The notes beneath the pieces are model-generated. The model ran no database searches. It had not been told where the DNA came from and worked only from the letters and a program-made list of their open reading frames with translations. Of a DNA stretch of 64,000 nucleotides, positions 1 through 8,867 are shown one piece after another. Positions within the stretch are counted from its first letter, which is position 1; each line of letters begins with the position of its first letter. A program made the position numbers and the translations under genes. This DNA comes from Stutzerimonas azotifigens DSM 17556 (GTDB lineage Bacteria; Pseudomonadota; Gammaproteobacteria; Pseudomonadales; Pseudomonadaceae): positions 108,504-172,503 of the forward strand of contig NZ_KE384413.1 of the NCBI RefSeq assembly GCF_000425625.1, written 5' to 3'.

Positions 1-2
1 TG

Positions 3-80
3 CGCAAGCAGCTCGAGCTGATCGAGGCCGACTGGCACGACCTGCTCGGCCTGGCCGAAGGCGCGCCGCAGGTGGCCTGA
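3..80 (+). CDS. C-terminal end of an unidentified protein (partial)
   Basis: An open frame enters from the left edge and ends at a TGA at 78-80. The visible 25 residues are acidic and leucine-rich and end in GAPQVA. The next gene starts 22 bases later on the same strand, so the two probably share a transcript. Too little is visible to name a family. The codon choice is the high-GC kind seen in the rest of the window. Confidence 0.5.
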   Translation, partial: RKQLELIEADWHDLLGLAEGAPQVA

Positions 81-102
81 CCCGTTTTCCCCACGAGAGA
101 GC

Positions 103-672
103 ATGACCATGCTGTTGAAAACCTACGAAACGCAAAACCTGCTGTGCAACGTCAGCGTCAATGGCGCGACCACGAAGCCGGACACCTACGCCTTCCGCGG
201 CGACCTGGTGCTCGAGGAAGGCGAGATCGACGATGCCTCCGGCCGCCGCCTGCCGCCGACCGCCGTGGTCAAGCAGGCGGTGATGTTGGAACAGCAGGGG
301 AAGCTGTCGATGATGGCCGGTGCCCTGATCGAACTGGCCCACCTGCCGCTGTTCGTCGAACGCTACCGCGGCGACCTGGCCGACGGCGCGCCGGTGATTT
401 TCTACGTCGAGAACCTCGGCAGGTCGCTGTATACCGAGCTCGACGGCGTCACCCTGCTGCTGCAGGCGCATGAGGAAGGCGCGGTGTGGAACACCCTGGC
501 CGATGACCTGCGGCTGGACAAGGAAGACTTCAAGGGCCAGAGCGCCGAGGACAAGGTGCTCACCGTCTACGCCGCGCTGCGCGACTACCGGCCGAAGCTG
601 GAAACGTTAGGCTACGAGGCCGCCCTCGGCTGCACCGTCGCCCAGCGCCGCGAGGCGCGCGGGCCTGTCTGA
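103..672 (+). CDS. Conserved-looking protein of unknown function, 189 aa
   Basis: A 189-residue soluble protein with no signal peptide or membrane segment. It has an acidic N-terminal half, a middle part rich in beta-type residues (APVIFYVENLG) and a helical, charged C-terminus. It follows the preceding partial gene by 22 bases. An alternative start lies two codons downstream at 109; a GAGAG-like ribosome site precedes both. I do not recognise the family. Its position next to the nif-associated rnf/nafY block suggests, but does not show, a link to nitrogen fixation. A hairpin terminator follows at 902-930. Confidence 0.75.
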   Translation: MTMLLKTYETQNLLCNVSVNGATTKPDTYAFRGDLVLEEGEIDDASGRRLPPTAVVKQAVMLEQQGKLSMMAGALIELAHLPLFVERYRGDLADGAPVIFYVENLGRSLYTELDGVTLLLQAHEEGAVWNTLADDLRLDKEDFKGQSAEDKVLTVYAALRDYRPKLETLGYEAALGCTVAQRREARGPV

Positions 673-715
673 AGCCGTGCGAGCGCACTCTCCCGGCAGC
701 GTAGGCTGGGTTGAG

Positions 716-858
716 CCCCGTAGGTTGGGTTGAGCGCAGCGAAGCCCAACCGGCGGAGCATCATGTGACACATGCGCGGTGCCGGTTCTCCGCACATGAT
801 GCCGGCCGCCGTGACTCGTTGGGCTTCACCGCTCCGCGGTTCAACCCAACCTACGGGG
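716..858. repeat. Large imperfect inverted repeat (REP-like)
   Basis: The left arm, including GTAGGTTGGGTTGAGC, and the right arm, ending in TTCAACCCAACCTAC, are imperfect reverse complements of about 35 bases. A second, inner inverted repeat (GGAGCATCATGTG against CACATGATGCC) sits between them. The GTAGGTTGGGTTGAGC motif recurs near 58.85 kb and, diverged, near 56.4 kb. This makes it a dispersed intergenic repeat rather than a gene-specific signal. Confidence 0.7.
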
Positions 859-901
859 TCCTGTCGCGGGCCTTTTCCATCCCCTACCTTGGCGATAAGC
901 C

Positions 902-930
902 ACTCCCCTGTGCTCCGAGGGGAGTTTTTG
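902..930 (+). terminator. Rho-independent terminator after the 103-672 gene
   Basis: ACTCCCC pairs with GGGGAGT across a 10-base loop, followed by a T run. The orientation fits the end of the rightward transcript. It would not terminate the leftward chemoreceptor gene that ends at 948. Confidence 0.65.
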
Positions 931-947
931 TTTCCGGCCCGGCTCCG

Positions 948-2516
948 TTAGCCGGCCGCCCGCTGGGCGAACTGATCGACCAGCTGCCGTAACCGGGCGG
1001 CCTGGCCCGCAACCGCGGAAGCGCAGCGATGGCTGTGCTCGCTGCTGTCGGCATTGCACTGGCAGGCCTGGCGAATGCTCTCGACGCTCTGCCGGACCTC
1101 CTCGCTGGCTTGCTCCTGGACCCGGGTGGCTTCGGCGATGTCGCGGCTCAGCTCGTGCAGGCGGCTCAGACGCACCTGTGCCGCCTGCAGATCCTCGGCG
1201 ACCCGCTGCACCTGGCCCATGCCGTCGTCGGCACGCGACCGGCAATGCTCCATCGCTGCCGCCGCCACGCCGGCACGGGCCTGCAATGCCTCGATGACCG
1301 TCTTGATTTCCCGCGTCGAGCCCTGGGTGCGCCGCGCCAGGTTGCGCACCTCACCCGCCACCACCGCGAAGCCGCGCCCGGCGTCGCCGGCCCGCGCCGC
1401 CTCGATGGCGGCATTGAGCGCCAGCAGGTTGGTCTGCTCGGCGACCATCTCGATCATCTCCACGGTCTGGTCGATAGCCCGGGACTGCTCGCACAGCCGC
1501 TCGAGTACCACCGCCGCCTCGCTGACCTCGGCGGCCAGTGTTTCCACCAGCGCCTTCGCCTGCCCGGCCCGGGCCAGCCCGGAATCGGTCTCCTGTGCCG
1601 CCTGGCTCATCGAGACGGCGCTCTGCCGGGTGCTGCCGGCCACCTCGTGGATGCTCGAAACCACCTGCCCGACGGCCACCGCGACGCGCTCGGTTTCCCG
1701 GTGCTGCTGCTCGGTGATCTGCCGTCCGCCGCTGACCGATGCTTCCAGGTTCTCCAGCAGCGGTTCCATCTGGCGCACCGCGTCGGCGACCCTGCCGAGC
1801 ACCGCCCCCAGTTCAGCCTCCTGACTGGAGAGCGCGAAGGCGATGTCGCCGACTTCGTCGGTTCGCCCGCTGTACAGGTAGCTGCCCAGCGGGTTGCACG
1901 CCACCCGCCGGGCCTGCCCGGCAAGCCCGCGCAACGGCGCGAGCAGCCAGTGCAGGCAGGCCGCCTGCAGCACGCCAAGCGCGAGCAGCGTCGCCGCCGT
2001 GGCCGGCCCCAGCGCGAAGAAGGCGAAGACGCCGGCGAGCGCCGCCAGGCACAGGGCGACCAGGCCGCCACTCCGGTGCACTGCCAGAGCGCGCCCGGGC
2101 AACCGCCGTCCATCACGCAGGCGCGCATAGCATGCCTCGGCGGCGCAGATCTGCTCGGCCGTGGCGGCGGTCCTCACCGACTGGTACTCCACTACCCGCC
2201 CCTTGCGCAGGATCGGCGTGACATAGGCGTTCACCCAGTAGTGATCGCCGTTCTTGCAGCGGTTCTTCACCAACCCCATCCAGGAGCGCCCTGAGCGCAG
2301 CGCCGCCCACATATCGGCGAAGGCCTGGCGCGGCATGTCCGGGTGACGGATCAGGTTGTGCGGCCGGCCGAGCAGTTCTTCCTCCTGGTAGCCGCTGATC
2401 GCCACGAAATCCGGATTGACGTAGGTGATGATGCCTTCGAGGTTGGTAGTCGACAGCAGGTTGACGCGCGGCGGCAGCTGGACGCTCCGCCCGGTGACGG
2501 GCCGATCGGATCTCAT
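948..2516 (-). CDS. Aer-like PAS-domain methyl-accepting chemotaxis protein
   Basis: A 522-residue energy or oxygen taxis receptor of the Aer type. Residues about 15-115 form a PAS domain ([14 protein letters not shown], then LIRHPDMP, characteristic of flavin-binding Aer PAS domains). A hydrophobic hairpin at about 150-200 anchors it in the inner membrane without a large periplasmic domain. The C-terminal half is a cytoplasmic signalling domain with the conserved hairpin tip [19 protein letters not shown] chose the ATG at 2516 because GGAGT lies 8 bases upstream; an ATG seven codons earlier lacks one. It lies just beyond nafY on the same strand, separated by tandem repeats. Steering a diazotroph to low oxygen would fit, but this is inference. 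Confidence 0.88.
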   Translation of the reverse strand: MRSDRPVTGRSVQLPPRVNLLSTTNLEGIITYVNPDFVAISGYQEEELLGRPHNLIRHPDMPRQAFADMWAALRSGRSWMGLVKNRCKNGDHYWVNAYVTPILRKGRVVEYQSVRTAATAEQICAAEACYARLRDGRRLPGRALAVHRSGGLVALCLAALAGVFAFFALGPATAATLLALGVLQAACLHWLLAPLRGLAGQARRVACNPLGSYLYSGRTDEVGDIAFALSSQEAELGAVLGRVADAVRQMEPLLENLEASVSGGRQITEQQHRETERVAVAVGQVVSSIHEVAGSTRQSAVSMSQAAQETDSGLARAGQAKALVETLAAEVSEAAVVLERLCEQSRAIDQTVEMIEMVAEQTNLLALNAAIEAARAGDAGRGFAVVAGEVRNLARRTQGSTREIKTVIEALQARAGVAAAAMEHCRSRADDGMGQVQRVAEDLQAAQVRLSRLHELSRDIAEATRVQEQASEEVRQSVESIRQACQCNADSSEHSHRCASAVAGQAARLRQLVDQFAQRAAG

Positions 2517-2550
2517 GGCTTTACTCCTTCGCGACATAGAGTCGAGCGCA

Positions 2551-2890
2551 GCCCTCCGGCCTGCATCGCCGCGGGGGCGCGCCTCCCACAGGGTTAGGCA
2601 TGCACCGGCTGCTTTGTGGGAGGCCCGACCTCGGGGCGATGCTTTTCAGCCTTCAGGCTCCAGCTCAGCCCTCCGGCCTGCATCGCCGCGGGGGCGCACC
2701 TCCCACAGGGTTAGGCGTGCACCGGCTGCTTTTTGTGGGAGGCCCGACCTCGGGGCGATGCTTTTCAGCCTTCAGGCTCCAGCTCAGCCCTCCGGCCTGC
2801 ATCGCCGCGGGGGCGCACCTCCCACAGGGTTAGGCGTGCACCGGCTGCTTTTTGTGGGAGGCCCGACCTCGGGGCGATGCTTTTCAAGCT
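2551..2890. repeat. Three tandem 117-119 bp repeats built from inverted pairs
   Basis: A unit beginning GCCCTCCGGCCTGCATCGCC starts at 2551, 2668 and 2787, giving periods of 117 and 119 bases with few differences. Each unit carries an internal inverted pair: GCATCGCCGCGGGGGCG with CCTCCCACA on one side, TGTGGGAGG with CGGGGCGATGC on the other. Each can therefore form a long hairpin. The same pair, rearranged, occurs near 29.9-30.5 kb, 38.9 kb and 56.5-56.6 kb. It fills the gap between the chemoreceptor and the NifX-like gene, and I see no gene in it. Confidence 0.85.
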
Positions 2891-2920
2891 TCCGGCCTTT
2901 TTCAGTCCGCCAATCCGCCA

Positions 2921-3319
2921 TTACGGATGCCTATGCCCCTCGCCGCCGCAGCCTGGTTCCTCATGCGGCAAGCCTGGCCGCAGGCTGCCGGCGAGCCAGG
3001 CTTTCACGGCATGTTCCGGATCGCTTTCGGCGGTGGTCAGCAGCGTCACGCCGCGCTCGCCCAGGCGGCGCACCACACCGTCGCCGGCACTGGCGGCGAT
3101 CGCCACGTCCACCGCGTGCAGCGGATGGCGTTCGGGCCGGGTGCTGACGTGCCATTCGTGCAGGCAGGCCTGCTCGTCCAGCGCCAGGCGATAGACCGAC
3201 TCCGGCGCCTCGCCGGGCCAGATGTCGTACACCTGCCAGTGGTGTGCCCGGCCGGCATGGCCGGCGACCTTGCCGTGGCGGTCGATGGCCACGGCGACCA
3301 GCCTGCGCATGCCGCTCAT
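2921..3319 (-). CDS. Small NifX/NafY-like cofactor-binding domain protein
   Basis: A 132-residue protein resembling the dinitrogenase iron-molybdenum cofactor-binding fold of NifX, NafY and the NifB tail. It reads VAVAIDRHGKVAGHAG, with a histidine near residue 16 where the family has its cofactor-contacting HFG segment. The central part, VDVAIAASAGDGVVRRLGERG, matches the family pattern. Its ATG at 3319 overlaps the nafY stop (ATGA), so it is translationally coupled to nafY. An ATG three codons later is possible. The C-terminus ends in a histidine/glycine-rich tail. A role in holding or delivering FeMo-cofactor precursors is inferred from family and position. Confidence 0.75.
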   Translation of the reverse strand: MSGMRRLVAVAIDRHGKVAGHAGRAHHWQVYDIWPGEAPESVYRLALDEQACLHEWHVSTRPERHPLHAVDVAIAASAGDGVVRRLGERGVTLLTTAESDPEHAVKAWLAGSLRPGLPHEEPGCGGEGHRHP

Positions 3320-4047
3320 GCCCAGGCCACCTCGTCGTCGGAGCGGTCGAAGCGCACCCGCTGTTCCGCGCCCACGCCCAGCAGCTTGGCCAGCCACGGC
3401 GGCGGGTTGCCGGCCATGACGGTCTGCAGGTCGGCGAGGATCCGCCGTGCCTCGCCGCCGGCTTTCTTGATCGGATACAGGCCGGACCTGACCACCTTGG
3501 CCGCCGCCGGGCCGCCGATGGAGACCACGTAGAGCACCTGGCAGTCGCCGATCAGCTCGGCCCGCGCGCCGTTGCGATCCTCGGCGAATTCGGTTTCCAG
3601 CGCCGAGCGCACGTCCACCAGCGCCAGGCTGTCGACGCCGACCTGGTAGACCAGGAAGCGCAGGCAGGAGCCGAAGTGGCCGTCCAGGCGCTCGCCATTG
3701 TTGGAGGCGATGGCCACCCGGATCGAGCCCTCCGGCACGCCATCCAGGGCCTCCGGTTGCGGCAGCTCGTCGCCGACCCCCTCGCCCCAGAGGATGCGCA
3801 CCGCCTCCTTCAGCGCCGGCAGGCCGATGCCGATGTCCTCGCCATCCTCCTCGCCGTCGGCGCTGGCGAAGGCGGTCTTGAGGTCGGTGACGGTCACGCG
3901 CTGCAGGCTCTCTTCGTCCAGTTCGCCGTCGATCCGCTGATGCAGGATCTCCAGCAAACGCCCGACGCCCACCTCGGGCAATGCCCGGGCGGCCAGGGCG
4001 ATGCGCAATGCGGTTTCACGGTTCATGCTCGGGGGCTGGTTGTCCAT
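3316..4047 (-). CDS. nafY: NafY, apodinitrogenase/FeMo-cofactor binding protein (gamma protein)
   Basis: 243 residues, the length I recall for A. vinelandii NafY. The N-terminal helical domain (about 10-100) matches the region that binds apodinitrogenase. The C-terminal domain has the NifX-type fold, with RVAIASNNGERLDGHFGSC at about 110-128. His124 there corresponds to the histidine known to bind FeMo-cofactor in NafY. The start at 4047 is set by AGGAG 7 bases upstream; a longer frame begins at 4080. It is known to stabilise apo-NifDK and carry the cofactor. It ends the rnf operon as in Azotobacter and is coupled by ATGA overlap to the next NifX-like gene. Confidence 0.92.
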   Translation of the reverse strand: MDNQPPSMNRETALRIALAARALPEVGVGRLLEILHQRIDGELDEESLQRVTVTDLKTAFASADGEEDGEDIGIGLPALKEAVRILWGEGVGDELPQPEALDGVPEGSIRVAIASNNGERLDGHFGSCLRFLVYQVGVDSLALVDVRSALETEFAEDRNGARAELIGDCQVLYVVSIGGPAAAKVVRSGLYPIKKAGGEARRILADLQTVMAGNPPPWLAKLLGVGAEQRVRFDRSDDEVAWA

Positions 4048-4100
4048 CGGTCGCTCCTCTCTCGGCTGTTCTCTCATCACGGTGGTTGTCTGCGACGCTC

Positions 4101-4361
4101 TCAGTCGTCGTCATCGTCGTCTTCGTCCAGCACGCGCGTGATGCGCTGGTAGATCTCCACCCGATCGCCCTCCTTCAGCGGGCTGTCGAGCCTGACGAAC
4201 TTGCCGTAGACACCGACCTTCTGCCGGTTCAGGTCGATGTCCGGGCAGTAGCGCAGCAGGCCGGACCGCTCGATGGCCTGGGCCACGCTGCAGCCCTCCT
4301 CCACGCGGCAATCGAGCAGCAACGGTTGCCGGGGGGCGGCGTATACAACGGAAATCTTCAT
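4101..4361 (-). CDS. rnfH: RnfH, small ubiquitin-fold protein of the rnf operon
   Basis: 86 residues, RnfH/UPF0125 family, with a ubiquitin-like beta-grasp fold. The sequence opens MKISVVYA and contains [14 protein letters not shown] and [11 protein letters not shown], all family-typical. It ends in a run of aspartates. It starts 25 bases after rnfE stops and precedes nafY by about 50 bases. Its biochemical role is not well defined. In diazotrophs the nif-linked rnf operon, including rnfH, supports electron delivery to nitrogenase and FeS cluster maturation. Confidence 0.9.
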   Translation of the reverse strand: MKISVVYAAPRQPLLLDCRVEEGCSVAQAIERSGLLRYCPDIDLNRQKVGVYGKFVRLDSPLKEGDRVEIYQRITRVLDEDDDDDD

Positions 4362-4386
4362 GGCGCGCTTCGCTCCTCGGCCGGGT

Positions 4387-5106
4387 TCACTGCAACACCA
4401 CCAGTTCGCCGTGGGTCCTGATCCGTCGCTCGGCGCGGCGGCGATCGACCACCCGCTTGAACGCCAGCACGAAGCCGAGAACGATGAACGCCCCCGGCGG
4501 CAGGATCGCCAGCAGGATGCCCTGGAAGCCCGGCAGCACGGTTGTCTCCAGCCAGCGGAAGTGCTCGCCGAGCAGCAGCGAGGCCTGGGCGAACAGCGTG
4601 CCGCTGCCGAGGATCTCGCGGATCCCGCCGATCACCACCAGCACCCAGGTGAAACCGATGCCCATGCCGGCGCCGTCGAGGATCGAGGGGATCACCGGGT
4701 TGCGGCTGCTGAAGGACTCGGCCCGGCCGAGCACCGCGCAGTTGGTCACGATCAATGCGATGAACAGCCCCAGCACCTTGTACAGCTCGTGCATCCAGGC
4801 GTTCATTGCCATGTCGATGAGGGTCACCACACCGGCGATGATGCCGATCATCAGCGGGTTGCGGACCGCCGGCGAGATGCTGTGGCGCAGCGCCGAGACG
4901 ATCGCGTTGGTGATCATCAGCACCAGGGTGGTGGCCAGGCCCATGCCCAGGCCGTTGGTGGCGGTGGTGGTGACCGCCAGCGCCGGGCATAGCGCGAGCA
5001 TCTGCACCAGGGCGACGTTGTAGTCCCACAGCGCCGAGCTGAAGTAGCTGAACAGCCCCTTGGGCTTGGGCGCTGCGGCGTCTGGCGATCCGCAATGGCT
5101 GCTCAT
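4387..5106 (-). CDS. rnfE: RnfE, membrane subunit of the Rnf complex
   Basis: 239 residues with about six hydrophobic membrane segments. RnfE is one of the two homologous ion-channel-like subunits (with RnfA) of the Rnf ferredoxin:NAD oxidoreductase. Family motifs visible include [20 protein letters not shown] near residue 38, the counterpart of the same segment in RnfA, and [11 protein letters not shown] near 120. The cysteine in each is the kind that binds the shared iron centre between RnfA and RnfE. Start and upstream rnfG stop overlap by four bases. Confidence 0.94.
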   Translation of the reverse strand: MSSHCGSPDAAAPKPKGLFSYFSSALWDYNVALVQMLALCPALAVTTTATNGLGMGLATTLVLMITNAIVSALRHSISPAVRNPLMIGIIAGVVTLIDMAMNAWMHELYKVLGLFIALIVTNCAVLGRAESFSSRNPVIPSILDGAGMGIGFTWVLVVIGGIREILGSGTLFAQASLLLGEHFRWLETTVLPGFQGILLAILPPGAFIVLGFVLAFKRVVDRRRAERRIRTHGELVVLQ

Positions 5107-5738
5107 GGCCGGGTCTCCTCACTGGATTGGCGGGCCTGGAACTCGAGCGCCTGGAGCACGCCCCTGACGATGGCCCGCGGGGTGATGGTGGCTCCGGCGA
5201 ACTGGTCGAACTGGCCGCCGTCCTTCTTCACCGCCCACCGTTCCAGTGGCGTGTTGGCCAGCGACAGGCCGTCGAAGCCCTTGATCCAGTCGCTGCGGGT
5301 GACTTCGATCTTGTCCGCCAGGCCGGGGGTTTCCTTGTGGTCGAGCACCCGCACGCCGAGGATACGGCCCTCGGTATCGATGGCGATGAGCTGGACGATC
5401 GGGCCGCCGTAGCCGACGGTGCTGACCTGGAAGGCAGTCGCCGTCAGCCGCCCCCCGCGCCGCGCCGGATACAGCTCGAGCGTGCCGAGCTCGGCGTCCT
5501 CGACCTCGAAGGCATCGGCCAGTGGATTGTTGTCGTAGAGCGACGACGGCAGGACTTGGCGCAGCACGGCCAGGCGGTCCTGTATCCGCGCCTCGGCGAT
5601 CCGCTGCCGGGTCGCCTGGTCGCCGAGCAGCAGCGCCAGCGCCACCAGCGCGCAGACCAGCCCCAGCGACAGCGCCTGGTACGACACCCGCTCGCGCCAG
5701 CCGGGCCTGACGAGCGTTTCCTCGATCGGCTCGCTCAT
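5103..5738 (-). CDS. rnfG: RnfG, FMN-carrying subunit of the Rnf complex
   Basis: 211 residues, with one N-terminal membrane segment (about 18-38) and a periplasmic FMN-binding domain. The covalent flavin attachment motif is visible as [10 protein letters not shown] near the C-terminus; the second threonine is the predicted FMN-phosphate carrier. The common family form is SGAT, and here the first residue is alanine. I chose the ATG at 5738 because it overlaps the rnfD stop (ATGA); an in-frame upstream extension falls inside rnfD. It lies in the middle of the rnf operon. Confidence 0.93.
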   Translation of the reverse strand: MSEPIEETLVRPGWRERVSYQALSLGLVCALVALALLLGDQATRQRIAEARIQDRLAVLRQVLPSSLYDNNPLADAFEVEDAELGTLELYPARRGGRLTATAFQVSTVGYGGPIVQLIAIDTEGRILGVRVLDHKETPGLADKIEVTRSDWIKGFDGLSLANTPLERWAVKKDGGQFDQFAGATITPRAIVRGVLQALEFQARQSSEETRP

Positions 5739-6835
5739 ACCTTGTCCACCTCCTTCACCTGGCTGGTCCACTTCGCCGCCACCAGCGGCTTGCCGCGCGC
5801 GTTGCGGCCATAGGCGCGCGGCCGGCAAAGCCGGTCGATCAGCGGCACCAGGGCGTTCATGAACAGCACCGCGAAGGCCACCGCCTCGGGAAAGCTGCCC
5901 CAGCTGCGAATGATGAAGATCAGCCCGCCGCAGGCGGCACCGAAGATCAGCCGCCCGCTGCGGCTGATCGGCGAAGTTACCGGGTCGGTGGCGATGAACA
6001 GCGCCCCCAGCAGCAAGCCGCCCGAGGTCAGGTGGAACAGCCCGCCGCCGTGCACCTGCGGGTTGATCTGGTGCGCCAGGGCCGCCAGCGCCGCCACTGT
6101 CAGCAGCATGCCCAGCGGGATTTCCCAGTGGATGATGCGCAACGCCAGCAGCCAGAGCCCGCCGAGCAGGATCAGCAGCTCCGAGGTCTCGCCGAGGCTA
6201 CCGCCGCTGTAGCCTAGAAAGGCCGGCAGCAGGGCGAAATGCTCGGCGAGGATCTGGGGCGCGCCGTGCCCCAGCGTCAGTTCGGTCTGCAGTTGGCCCA
6301 GCGCGGTGGCGCCGCTCAGGCCATCGGCCAGCGTCCCGCCGGCGAAGGTGATGCGCAGGCCTTCGAGCCAGCCGGGCGCGCCCTCCGCCCCCAGCGGCAG
6401 GGGCAGGGCCCAGGTGGTCATCTGCAGCGGAAAGGCGATCAGCAGCGCCACCCGCGCCAGCATCGCCGGGTTGAAGACGTTCTGGCCGACGCCGCCGTAC
6501 AGCTGCTTGCCGATGCCGATGGCGAAGACGCTGCCGCCCACGGCGATCCACCAGGGCGCCCAGGGTGGCAGCGTCAGCGCCAGCAGCCAGCCGCTGAGCA
6601 GCGCGCTGCCGTCCAGCAGGCGGCGCAGCGGCCGGCCGAGCAGGTACAGGCAGACGGCCTCGCAGGCCACGGCGCTGGCGCAGGTCAGCAGCCACAGGTT
6701 GATCGCCGGCCAGCCGAACAGGTACAGGCCCCAGGCCGTCGCCGGCAGCAGGGCCAGGCAGACGTGCAGCATGATGCGGTCGACCGAGGAACGATCGTGG
6801 GCGAAGGGCCCCGCCGCGATGCCTTGGGCGCTCAT
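5735..6835 (-). CDS. rnfD: RnfD, membrane FMN subunit of the Rnf complex
   Basis: 366 residues with nine to ten hydrophobic segments; related to NqrB. The flavinylation motif LSGATALGQL is present at about residues 190-200, its threonine being the expected covalent FMN site. GGVGQNVFNPAMLARV is another family signature. The ATG at 6835 overlaps the rnfC stop by ATGA, which fixes the start. RnfD passes electrons across the membrane between RnfC/B and RnfG. Confidence 0.94.
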   Translation of the reverse strand: MSAQGIAAGPFAHDRSSVDRIMLHVCLALLPATAWGLYLFGWPAINLWLLTCASAVACEAVCLYLLGRPLRRLLDGSALLSGWLLALTLPPWAPWWIAVGGSVFAIGIGKQLYGGVGQNVFNPAMLARVALLIAFPLQMTTWALPLPLGAEGAPGWLEGLRITFAGGTLADGLSGATALGQLQTELTLGHGAPQILAEHFALLPAFLGYSGGSLGETSELLILLGGLWLLALRIIHWEIPLGMLLTVAALAALAHQINPQVHGGGLFHLTSGGLLLGALFIATDPVTSPISRSGRLIFGAACGGLIFIIRSWGSFPEAVAFAVLFMNALVPLIDRLCRPRAYGRNARGKPLVAAKWTSQVKEVDKV

Positions 6836-8292
6836 GGCGACACCTCGCCGGCCGGGGCCGTCGCCTTGCGCTTCTTCGCCGCCTTGGCGGCCGCCCTGGC
6901 TGCCTCTTCCTCGGCCAGGCGTGCCGCGCGCGCCTCGCTGAGCCGCTTGATGTAGTCGTTCTTGCGCGCAGCGCTGCGGCGCTCGTCCTGCTGGCCGACG
7001 GCGTACTGGAAGTACTGCACCAGCGGGATGTGCGAGGGGCAGACGTAGGAACAGCAGCCGCACAGGATGCAGTCGCGCAAGCCGTACTCGCTGGCGCCGT
7101 CGAGGTCGTCGACGCGGGTGCGAGCCGCCATCTCCAGCGGCGCCAGGCCCATCGGGCAGGCATCCACGCAGCGCGAACAGCGGATGCAGGGCGCGCTCTC
7201 GCGCTGCGGCACTTCGTGGCGGTCGAGCGCCAGCAGTCCGGTGGCGCCCTTGATTACCGGCACCCGGGTCGAGGGCAGCACCACGCCCATCATCGGCCCG
7301 CCGAGCAGCAGCTGCCGCGGCTCGCGCAGCAACCCGCCGCAGCTGTCGAACAGCGCCTGCACCGGCGTGCCGATCAGGGTCTCGACGTTGCGCGGGTTGC
7401 CTACACAGCCGCCGGCCACCGTCACCACCCGCGAGATCAGCGGCCGCCCGTGGCGCAGCGCCTGCTGGATGGCGTACACCGTGCCGGCGTTGTGCACCAG
7501 CACGCCCACGTCGGTGCTGCGCCCGCCGGCCGGCACCTCGCGGCCGGTGACCTGGCAGATCAGTTGCTTGGCCGAGCCCATCGGGTAGAGCGCCGGCACC
7601 GCCACCACTTCGATGGCGCCGTAGGGCTCGCTGGCCGCGCGCATGGCCGCCAGCGCCGCCGGCTTGTTGTCCTCGATGGCGATGACGATGCTGTAGGCGC
7701 GCAGGATGTGCTGGATCAGCCGCGCACCGTCGACCACCGCCTCGGCGCGCTCGCGCATCAGCCGGTCGTCGCAGCTCAGGTAGGGCTCGCACTCGCTGCC
7801 GTTGACCAGCACCGTCTTGATCTCGTGCTTCGCGCCCTGCCTGAGCTTCACCGCGGCCGGGAAGATCGCCCCGCCGAGCCCCACCACGCCGGCCTCGGCG
7901 ACGCGGTTGGCAAGCCGCAGCGGGTCTTCGGCGAAGGGGTCGGCCGGCACATCCAGGTCGACCCAGCGATCCTCGCCATCGCACTCGAGAACCATGCCGT
8001 TGGCCTGGAGCCCCGACGGGTGCGGCGCCTCGATCGGCCCGATCGCGATGATGCGCCCGGAACTCGGCGCATGGATCGGCGCCGAGAGTTCGGTCGGCGA
8101 GCCGGCCAGCAGCTGGCCCTTGAGCACCCGCGCGCCCTCCCTCACCAGCGGCAACGCCTCGGCCCCGGCGTGCTGGCGCAACGGCAGGTACAGGCGCGGC
8201 GGCAGCGGCTGCGCGGCGATGCCGAGGGCGGCCGAGCGGTCCTTGTGGGCGGCGGGATGGATGCCGCCACGGATGTGCGCGAGGTTGAACAT
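6832..8292 (-). CDS. rnfC: RnfC, NADH/FMN and iron-sulfur subunit of the Rnf complex
   Basis: 486 residues. The N-terminal part contains GGIHP and the barrel-sandwich segment HAPSSGRI. The central part holds the FMN/NADH-binding fold (VVGLGGAIFPAAVKL, then VNGSECEPYLSCDD). Two [4Fe-4S] motifs, CIRCSRCVDACP and CILCGCCSYVCP, lie at about 370-420. The C-terminus is alanine/lysine-rich and charged. It is the entry site for NADH electrons, or their exit when the complex runs in reverse to reduce ferredoxin or flavodoxin. Its ATG at 8292 lies 14 bases past the rnfB stop. Confidence 0.94.
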   Translation of the reverse strand: MFNLAHIRGGIHPAAHKDRSAALGIAAQPLPPRLYLPLRQHAGAEALPLVREGARVLKGQLLAGSPTELSAPIHAPSSGRIIAIGPIEAPHPSGLQANGMVLECDGEDRWVDLDVPADPFAEDPLRLANRVAEAGVVGLGGAIFPAAVKLRQGAKHEIKTVLVNGSECEPYLSCDDRLMRERAEAVVDGARLIQHILRAYSIVIAIEDNKPAALAAMRAASEPYGAIEVVAVPALYPMGSAKQLICQVTGREVPAGGRSTDVGVLVHNAGTVYAIQQALRHGRPLISRVVTVAGGCVGNPRNVETLIGTPVQALFDSCGGLLREPRQLLLGGPMMGVVLPSTRVPVIKGATGLLALDRHEVPQRESAPCIRCSRCVDACPMGLAPLEMAARTRVDDLDGASEYGLRDCILCGCCSYVCPSHIPLVQYFQYAVGQQDERRSAARKNDYIKRLSEARAARLAEEEAARAAAKAAKKRKATAPAGEVSP

Positions 8293-8306
8293 GATCGGCT
8301 CCCGAA

Positions 8307-8831
8307 TCAGGCGGCCTGGGGCTTGGCCCAGCGCCAGTGGTCCAGCGTCGGCGCCTGCGGCGCCAGGGCGATGCAGTCTTCCGGGCAGGCCTCCAGGCAC
8401 TTGCCGCAGCCGGTGCAGGCGTTGCTCAGCACACAGTGGATCTGCCCGCTGGCGCCGACGATGGCGTCGGTCGGGCAGGCGCGGTAGCAGCGCATGCAGC
8501 CGGTGCACTCGGCCGCCTCGATGCGCGCCAGCACCGGCGCGGCGATGGCGCCGGCATCCAGCGGCACGCCCAGCAGCTCGGCCAGGCGCTCGGCCAGCGC
8601 CACGCCGCCGGGCGGGCAACAGGTGACCGCCGCACGCCCCTCGACCAGGGCGCTGGCCGCCGCGCTGCAACCCGGATAGCCACACTGCCCGCACTGGCTG
8701 CCGGGCATCAGCGCCTCGATTTCCTTGATCAGCGGGTTCTCCTCCGAGACCGCCAGGTAGCGCGCCGCCAACCCGAGGCCGCCGCCCAGCAGCAGGCCCA
8801 TCAGTGCGAGAACCAGAATTGCGCCCAACAT
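8307..8831 (-). CDS. rnfB: RnfB, ferredoxin-like subunit of the Rnf complex
   Basis: 174 residues: an N-terminal membrane anchor (about 1-25), then a four-cysteine [4Fe-4S] domain (C47, C50, C55 and C71 or C72, in SQCGQCGYPGC), then two ferredoxin clusters, CTGCMRCYRACP and CTGCGKCLEACP. This is the full standard architecture. RnfB carries electrons between soluble ferredoxin and the membrane part. It follows rnfA by 36 bases. Confidence 0.95.
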   Translation of the reverse strand: MLGAILVLALMGLLLGGGLGLAARYLAVSEENPLIKEIEALMPGSQCGQCGYPGCSAAASALVEGRAAVTCCPPGGVALAERLAELLGVPLDAGAIAAPVLARIEAAECTGCMRCYRACPTDAIVGASGQIHCVLSNACTGCGKCLEACPEDCIALAPQAPTLDHWRWAKPQAA

Positions 8832-8867
8832 CGTTCCTCCTTCGCCAGCCTCGCCGGCCGCATGCGT

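Noticed and set aside
4110..4140. Run of GTCGTC/ATC-type triplets at the rnfH 3' end, as a possible microsatellite
   Set aside because: It simply encodes the acidic C-terminal Asp run of RnfH, a known feature in such proteins.
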